NCBI GenBank assembly: GCA_050701695.1
Contig: JBOGDE010000010.1
Location: 1-34,962 of the forward strand
Length of the DNA stretch: 34,962 bases
Reading direction: 5' to 3'
Source of the DNA: WHSM01 sp050701695
GTDB taxonomy: Bacteria; Actinomycetota; Actinomycetes; Mycobacteriales; Micromonosporaceae
Shown here: positions 32,101-34,962 of the stretch, piece after piece
Numbering within the stretch: the stretch's first letter is position 1
Layout of the letters: each line of letters begins with the position of its first letter
Notes under the pieces: generated by a model
The model's input: only the letters and a program-made list of their open reading frames with translations
Databases searched by the model: none
Told to the model about the DNA's origin: nothing
Made by a program: the position numbers and the translations under genes

Positions 32101-32717
32101 ATCTCGCTGCCCAGCAGCATCGTGCCGGTGGTCTCCACGGTGACCTGCGCGATCAGTGCCACCTGGCGGCCCGACTCAGCAATCGCCCGATGGGAGCCGA
32201 TCAGCGCCGCCTTGGCCTGCAGCAGGTCCTGACAGGTCTCCACCAGCAACCCGTCCGCCCCGCCCGCGATCAACCCGGCGGCATTCTGCTGGTACGCGTC
32301 GCGCAGCACCGCGAACGGCGCATGCCCCAGCGTCGGCAACTTCGTCCCGGGGCCCATCGAGCCGAGCACGTACCGGGGTTGACCGGGGGTGGACCAGGCG
32401 TCGGCGGCCGCGCGGGCGATCCGCGCACCGGCCTCGGAGAACTCGTAGATCCGTTCGGTGATGTCGTACTCGCCGAGGTTGGCGAAGTTGGCGCCGAACG
32501 TGTTGGTCTCCACGCAGTCCGAGCCGGCCTCGAAGTACGCGTCGTGGATCGCGCGTACCACCTCGGGCCGGGTCACGTTGAGCACTTCGTTGCAGCCCTC
32601 GTGCCCCTCGAAGTCGTCCAGCGTCAGGTTCGTGGCCTGCAGCATCGTCCCCATCGCCCCGTCGGCGACCAGGAAGCGGGCGGCCAGAGACTCGGACAGG
32701 CTCGGTGCGGCTGACAT
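29199..32717 (-). CDS. metH: Cobalamin-dependent methionine synthase
   Basis: 1172 residues with all four modules. (1) Homocysteine domain, 1-305: DGAMGTMLQ, and zinc ligands C225 (GLNCATGP), C291 and C292 (VGGCCGST). (2) Methyltetrahydrofolate domain, about 335-610: VGERTNANGSKAF, LDSTEPAVVRAGLEM, GISNISFGLNP. (3) B12 domain, about 650-890: DVHDIGKNL with the cobalt-ligand H734, and GMSGLLVKSTVIMKENL. (4) AdoMet reactivation domain, about 950-1172, with SFGYPACPDLED. It methylates homocysteine from methyl-THF through methylcobalamin. No key residue is missing. The start follows TAGCCT by 6 nt without a Shine-Dalgarno, so the mRNA is probably leaderless, and no B12 riboswitch fits in the gap. 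Confidence 0.97.
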   Translation of the reverse strand: MSAAPSLSESLAARFLVADGAMGTMLQATNLTLDDFEGHEGCNEVLNVTRPEVVRAIHDAYFEAGSDCVETNTFGANFANLGEYDITERIYEFSEAGARIARAAADAWSTPGQPRYVLGSMGPGTKLPTLGHAPFAVLRDAYQQNAAGLIAGGADGLLVETCQDLLQAKAALIGSHRAIAESGRQVALIAQVTVETTGTMLLGSEIGAALTALEPLGLDLIGLNCATGPAEMTEHLRYLSQHSQAAISVMPNAGLPELTPDGARYPLTPDELADALHDFVANYGARLVGGCCGSTPDHIRAVVARLAGAEPAPRRPVRESGVASLYHHVPFAQDASVLMVGERTNANGSKAFREAMLGADWQGCVEIARDQTRSGSHVLDLCVDYVGRDGAQDMRELAGRFATASTLPIMLDSTEPAVVRAGLEMLGGRCIVNSVNYEDGDGPDSRFAKMLPLITEHGAAVVALTIDEEGQARTAEWKVRVAARLIDDLTTRGVPVEDILVDCLTFPISTGQEETRRDGIETIEAIREITRRYPGVNFTLGISNISFGLNPAARQVLNSVFLHECQQAGLTSAIVHASKILPMSKIPDEQREVALDMVYDRRRDGYDPLQKFIDLFEGVDAASARATRAEELLALPLDERLKRRIIDGERNGLESDLDQALSGRSALEIINELLLDGMKVVGELFGSGQMQLPFVLQSAEVMKTAVAYLEPHMEKTDDDGKGTIVLATVKGDVHDIGKNLVDIILSNNGYTVVNIGIKQPITAIVEAADQNRADVIGMSGLLVKSTVIMKENLEELNTRGVAERWPVLLGGAALTRAYVEDDLRGVYGGDVHYARDAFEGLSLMDRVMAVKRGGAVAVDQEREQKLAERRARRERHKARQAESGLPDLDDESVRSDVATDVAVPEPPFFGSRVVKGIPLADYASMLDERATFLGQWGLRGARGGKGPSYEELVETEGRPRLRYWLDRLVSDKILEAAVVYGYYPCYSEGNTLVVLDENAHAERARFTFPRQRRDRRLCIADFFRTKESGELDVVAFHLVTVGQAVSDYTNKLFAEDAYRDYLEVHGLSVQLTEALAEYWHQRVRGELVLPAGGTLAGEDPDLAGILDVRYHGCRYSFGYPACPDLEDRAKIAALLEPERIGVELSEEYQLVPEQSTDAIIVHHPEANYFNAK

Positions 32718-32723
32718 CTGTTC

Positions 32724-32729
32724 AGGCTA
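32724..32729 (-). promoter_or_regulatory. -10 box of metH (leaderless)
   Basis: Minus-strand TAGCCT followed by GAACAG and ATG 32717. The next gene on the other strand has a similar box 97 bp away. Confidence 0.5.
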
Positions 32730-32825
32730 ACGGGCCGCGCCGGCCGTGATCTTGTGTCGGCTCTCACCCGCGGCGGCCCGGCCAGCCGGATCGGACGCCT
32801 CTGCGCGTATCGGACGGGCGGCACG

Positions 32826-32831
32826 TACGCT
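32826..32831 (+). promoter_or_regulatory. -10 box of the leader ORF-PAC2 operon (leaderless)
   Basis: TACGCT followed by GTTCCG (6 nt) and the ATG of the leader ORF at 32838. The PAC2 GTG itself is 50 nt downstream of this box. Confidence 0.5.
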
Positions 32832-32837
32832 GTTCCG

Positions 32838-32885
32838 ATGAGCACCGCACGTACCAACCCTCGACTCCGCGAGGACGCCGCGTGA
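32838..32885 (+). CDS. 15-codon leader ORF overlapping the PAC2 gene start
   Basis: ATG 32838 opens MSTARTNPRLREDAA, then TGA at 32883-32885. The TGA overlaps the GTG (32882) of the PAC2-family gene in a GTGA arrangement. Its ATG is 6 nt after a TACGCT -10 box, so it would be read from a leaderless mRNA with the ribosome reaching the PAC2 start by coupling. The two frames differ, so it is not an N-terminal extension. It has no resemblance to a known attenuator peptide. Whether it is translated is inferred. Confidence 0.5.
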   Translation: MSTARTNPRLREDAA

Positions 32886-33754
32886 CTGAGTTCGACGGCC
32901 TGCCCGTGCTCAACGATCCGGTGGTGGTGGCAGCTTTCGAAGGCTGGAACGATGCCGCGGACGCCGCGACCGCGGCGGTGGAGCATCTCGAGGAGGTCTG
33001 GCAGACGCGCCCCGTCGCCGAGCTCGACCCCGACGGCTACTACGACTTCCAGGTCACCCGCCCCACCATCACGATGAGCGACGGCGACCAGCGCACGATT
33101 GAGTGGCCCACCACCCGGTTCTCCGTCAGCCGGCCAGCCGGTACGGAGCGCGACGTGGTGCTGGTACGCGGCATCGAGCCGAACATCCGCTGGCGCGCGT
33201 TCTGTGACGACGTGCTGGAGCTGTGCCACAGCCTCGCGGTCGACAACCTGGTGCTGCTGGGAGCCCTGCTCGCCGACGTGCCGTACACCCGGCCGCTGCC
33301 GGTCTCCGGCAGCTCGTCCGACGAGGCACTGGTGGAGCGGCTGGACCTGGCGCAGACCAAGTACGAGGGGCCGACCGGCATCGTCGGCGTGCTGCACGAC
33401 GCGGCGAGCGGGGCCGGGCTGTCGGTCGTCTCCTTCTGGGCGCACGTGCCGCACTACGTCTCCGAGCCGCCGTGTCCGAAGGCGACCCTGTCGCTGCTGC
33501 ACCGGGTCGAGGAGGCGCTCGACCTGCCGGTCCCGATGGGCGACCTCGCCGAGGAAGCCGCCGAGTGGCAGGAACGGGTCGACAGCCTCACCAACCAGGA
33601 CTCCGACATCGCCGAGTACGTACGCGCCCTGGAGCAGCGGGCGGACGACGTCGGCGTGGAGCCGCTCACCGGCGAGGACATCGCCCGCGAATTCGAGAAG
33701 TACCTGCGCCGCCGGGGCGGACCCTCGTCCGCCGGTGGCCCTGCCACCCCGTAA
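32882..33754 (+). CDS. PAC2-family protein (proteasome assembly chaperone-like fold)
   Basis: 290 residues from GTG 32882, with GAGGA 8 nt upstream. PVVVAAFEGWNDAADAAT (12-29) is the typical PAC2 opening, and VLVRGIEPNIRWRAFCDDVL and LLGALLADVPYTRPLPVSGS are the usual central motifs. The C-terminal third is a charged helix (EEAAEWQERVDSLTNQD, YVRALEQRADDVG). PAC2 proteins are common in archaea and actinobacteria. The eukaryotic namesake helps assemble the 20S proteasome, and a role with the actinobacterial proteasome has been suggested but is unproven. It is divergent from metH, and follows the short leader ORF. A proteasome locus is present 20 kb away in this window. Confidence 0.88.
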   Translation: MTEFDGLPVLNDPVVVAAFEGWNDAADAATAAVEHLEEVWQTRPVAELDPDGYYDFQVTRPTITMSDGDQRTIEWPTTRFSVSRPAGTERDVVLVRGIEPNIRWRAFCDDVLELCHSLAVDNLVLLGALLADVPYTRPLPVSGSSSDEALVERLDLAQTKYEGPTGIVGVLHDAASGAGLSVVSFWAHVPHYVSEPPCPKATLSLLHRVEEALDLPVPMGDLAEEAAEWQERVDSLTNQDSDIAEYVRALEQRADDVGVEPLTGEDIAREFEKYLRRRGGPSSAGGPATP

Positions 33755-33761
33755 CGGTGAC

Positions 33762-33805
33762 GTGACCAGATGAAGGCCGCAGTGTCGGCGTGGTGCGCTG
33801 GTCAC
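33762..33805. promoter_or_regulatory. Inverted repeat before the GntR gene
   Basis: GTGACCAG (33762-33769) and CTGGTCAC (33798-33805) are perfect 8-bp inverted arms with 28 nt between. They lie just downstream of PAC2 and 17-60 bp before a TAGGAT (33822-33827) that may be the GntR -10. They could be an autoregulatory operator or a PAC2 terminator. Confidence 0.4.
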
Positions 33806-33855
33806 AGCCTTCCGAACGTCCTAGGATGCTAGCTCTATGGATCGGGAGGTGCGAC

Positions 33856-34674
33856 GTGACCAGCCCCAGCGTCAACCCCGGCTCACCGGTGCCGCCCAGC
33901 CAGCAGATCGCCGCCCTACTGCGTACCGCCATCACCGACGGCCGCTACCAACCCGGTGAACGGCTGCCGTCCATCCCCGCCCTCACCGAGCGGTACGGCG
34001 TGGCCAAACAGACCGTGCAACGTGCCATCGACCAGCTCCGCCTGGAAGGCACCCTGATCACCAAGCCCGGCTCCGGTACGTACGTGCGCGGCTCCCGGCG
34101 CCGACTCGCCCAGCTGGCCCGCGGCCGGTACGGCACCGCCCGCGGTTACCACGCCGCACTCCCCACCCGCTACCGGCGCCGGGTCTACGCCGCCGGACCC
34201 GAACCCGCCCCGGATCTGGCGGCGCGTGCCTTCGGCGTACCGGCCGGGCAGCCGCTGCTCGCGCGCCGGCATCTGCTGCTGGACGGCGAGCAGCCGGTCG
34301 AACTCGGCGTCACCTGGCTCCCCCACGACCTGTACGGCAGCCCGCTCTCGCAGCCGGAACCGCTGGGCCGGCCCCTCTACCAGGCCGTCGAAGAGGCCAC
34401 CAGACGCCGATACGACGCCGGGACCGACCAGATCACCGCCCGGCTGGCCAGCCCTGAGGAGGCCCAGCTGCTGCGGATCCGGCGCGACACCGCGGTCCTG
34501 GTGCTACTGCACCGGGCGCGCGACACCCACGGCGACACCATCGAGGTCACCGAGCTGTGCTGGCCCGGCCCCACCTCGACGCTGGTCGACGAATACCGGG
34601 TGCCGCGCCCCGCACCGGGACAGCACGGCGACCTCACACCGCCCGAGCCGGGCGACGACCTGACCCTCGCCTGA
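33856..34674 (+). CDS. GntR-family (HutC/UTRA) transcriptional regulator
   Basis: 272 residues from GTG 33856 with GGGAGG 6 nt upstream. The winged helix is at about 12-80: QQIAALLRTAITDGRYQPGE, RLPSIPALTERYGVAKQTVQ and RAIDQLRLEGTLITKPGSGT, the standard GntR DNA-binding domain. The second half is a UTRA domain (ARAFGVPAGQPLLARRHLLL, VELGVTWLP, GTDQITARLASPEEAQLLRI, VLVLLHRARDTHGDTIEV), a small-molecule-binding fold. The next gene starts 16 nt downstream, so the regulator may control it. The effector is unknown. Confidence 0.92.
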   Translation: MTSPSVNPGSPVPPSQQIAALLRTAITDGRYQPGERLPSIPALTERYGVAKQTVQRAIDQLRLEGTLITKPGSGTYVRGSRRRLAQLARGRYGTARGYHAALPTRYRRRVYAAGPEPAPDLAARAFGVPAGQPLLARRHLLLDGEQPVELGVTWLPHDLYGSPLSQPEPLGRPLYQAVEEATRRRYDAGTDQITARLASPEEAQLLRIRRDTAVLVLLHRARDTHGDTIEVTELCWPGPTSTLVDEYRVPRPAPGQHGDLTPPEPGDDLTLA

Positions 34675-34690
34675 CCGACCTGGAGCCCCG

Positions 34691-34962
34691 ATGATCACGC
34701 GTACCGACGTGGAGACCGCCGCCGACCGGATCGCCGGGCACGTACGGCGCCCCCCGGTGCTGCCGGTGGAGCGGGACGTGTTCGGCGGCGCCGTCTGGTG
34801 GAAGCTCGAACTGCTGCAGCACACCGGCTCGTTCAAGTCACGAGGCGCCCACAACCGGATCCTGGCCGCGGTCGAGGCCGGCACGCTCACCGGGGCGGGC
34901 GTAGTCGCCGCCTCCGGGGGTAACGCGGGCCTGGCCGTCGCGCACGTGGCCCAGCGGCTCGG
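34691..34962 (+). CDS. Threonine/serine dehydratase-like PLP enzyme (cut by window end)
   Basis: The first 90 residues from ATG 34691 (GGAG 6 nt upstream). The opening MITRTDVETAADRIAGHVRR is followed by WWKLELLQHTGSFKSRGAHN, in which the lysine is the PLP Schiff base of fold-type II enzymes. VVAASGGNAGLAVAHVAQRL is the phosphate/substrate loop. Both match the threonine dehydratase/serine racemase group. The rest lies beyond the window, so length, regulatory domain and exact substrate are unknown. It lies 16 nt after the GntR regulator stop, probably in one transcript. Confidence 0.85.
   Translation, partial: MITRTDVETAADRIAGHVRRPPVLPVERDVFGGAVWWKLELLQHTGSFKSRGAHNRILAAVEAGTLTGAGVVAASGGNAGLAVAHVAQRL

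Noticed and set aside
32718..32881. A cobalamin riboswitch before metH
   Set aside because: The -10 box is 6 nt from the metH ATG, leaving no room for a leader, and no B12-box-like sequence was seen.
33837..33856. ATG 33837 as the start of the GntR gene
   Set aside because: It is out of frame with the regulator; the GTG at 33856 has a GGGAGG site.
1..34962. CRISPR arrays, tRNA or rRNA genes, transposases
   Set aside because: I saw no regularly spaced repeats, cloverleaf-like sequence or transposase motif. A dedicated scan (tRNAscan, covariance models) would be needed to exclude them fully.

Overview
The window comes from a very GC-rich actinomycete. The Pup-proteasome locus (arc, dop, pup, prcB, prcA), the frequent GTG starts and the coding style (rare GTA valine codons placed so that they make GTAC) point to the Micromonosporaceae or a close relative. 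That placement is inferred from gene content and style, not from a marker gene.

Layout. 1-4201: a PucR-type regulator (cut by the window start) divergent from an aminotransferase and a CoA-acylating semialdehyde dehydrogenase, with a perfect 20-bp palindrome between them; it looks like a beta-alanine/GABA-type catabolic unit. 4316-6731: an overlapping trio of family 2 glycosyltransferase, DUF2304 membrane protein and lipid-linked-sugar flippase-like protein. 6549-7826 (-): a MASE1 membrane sensor whose frame runs into the flippase gene. 7892-13539 (-): arc-dop-pup-prcB-prcA, with a broken endonuclease VII gene between pup and prcB; the ligase gene pafA is not in the window. 13723-17093: ferredoxin, tRNA m1A58 methyltransferase, M50 site-2 protease with CBS domains, and an Fe-S RecB-like nuclease. 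17192-22636: a NarL-type two-component pair followed by a MacB/FtsX-type ABC transporter. 22700-25583: a small membrane protein, an AlkB-like dioxygenase with a LexA (SOS) box, a frameshifted arginase-family gene and an SDR.

25794-29153 looks accessory: an XRE regulator, two overlapping small genes, a DUF3644/HEPN-like protein with an R-x4-H motif, and a decayed second copy of one of the small genes. From 29199 the core resumes with metH, a PAC2-family gene preceded by a 15-codon leader ORF, a GntR/UTRA regulator and the start of a threonine-dehydratase-like gene.

A recurrent signal is a TANNNT -10 box placed 6-7 nt before the start codon (dop, M50 protease, RecB-like nuclease, histidine kinase, small membrane protein, alkB-like, metH, PAC2 leader ORF). 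This suggests many leaderless transcripts. The points most worth follow-up are the SOS-controlled alkB-like gene, the PAC2 leader ORF, the HEPN-like gene flanked by a duplicated, decayed small gene, the endonuclease VII remnant, and the 1-nt frameshift in the arginase gene. No rRNA, tRNA, CRISPR array or insertion sequence was recognised.
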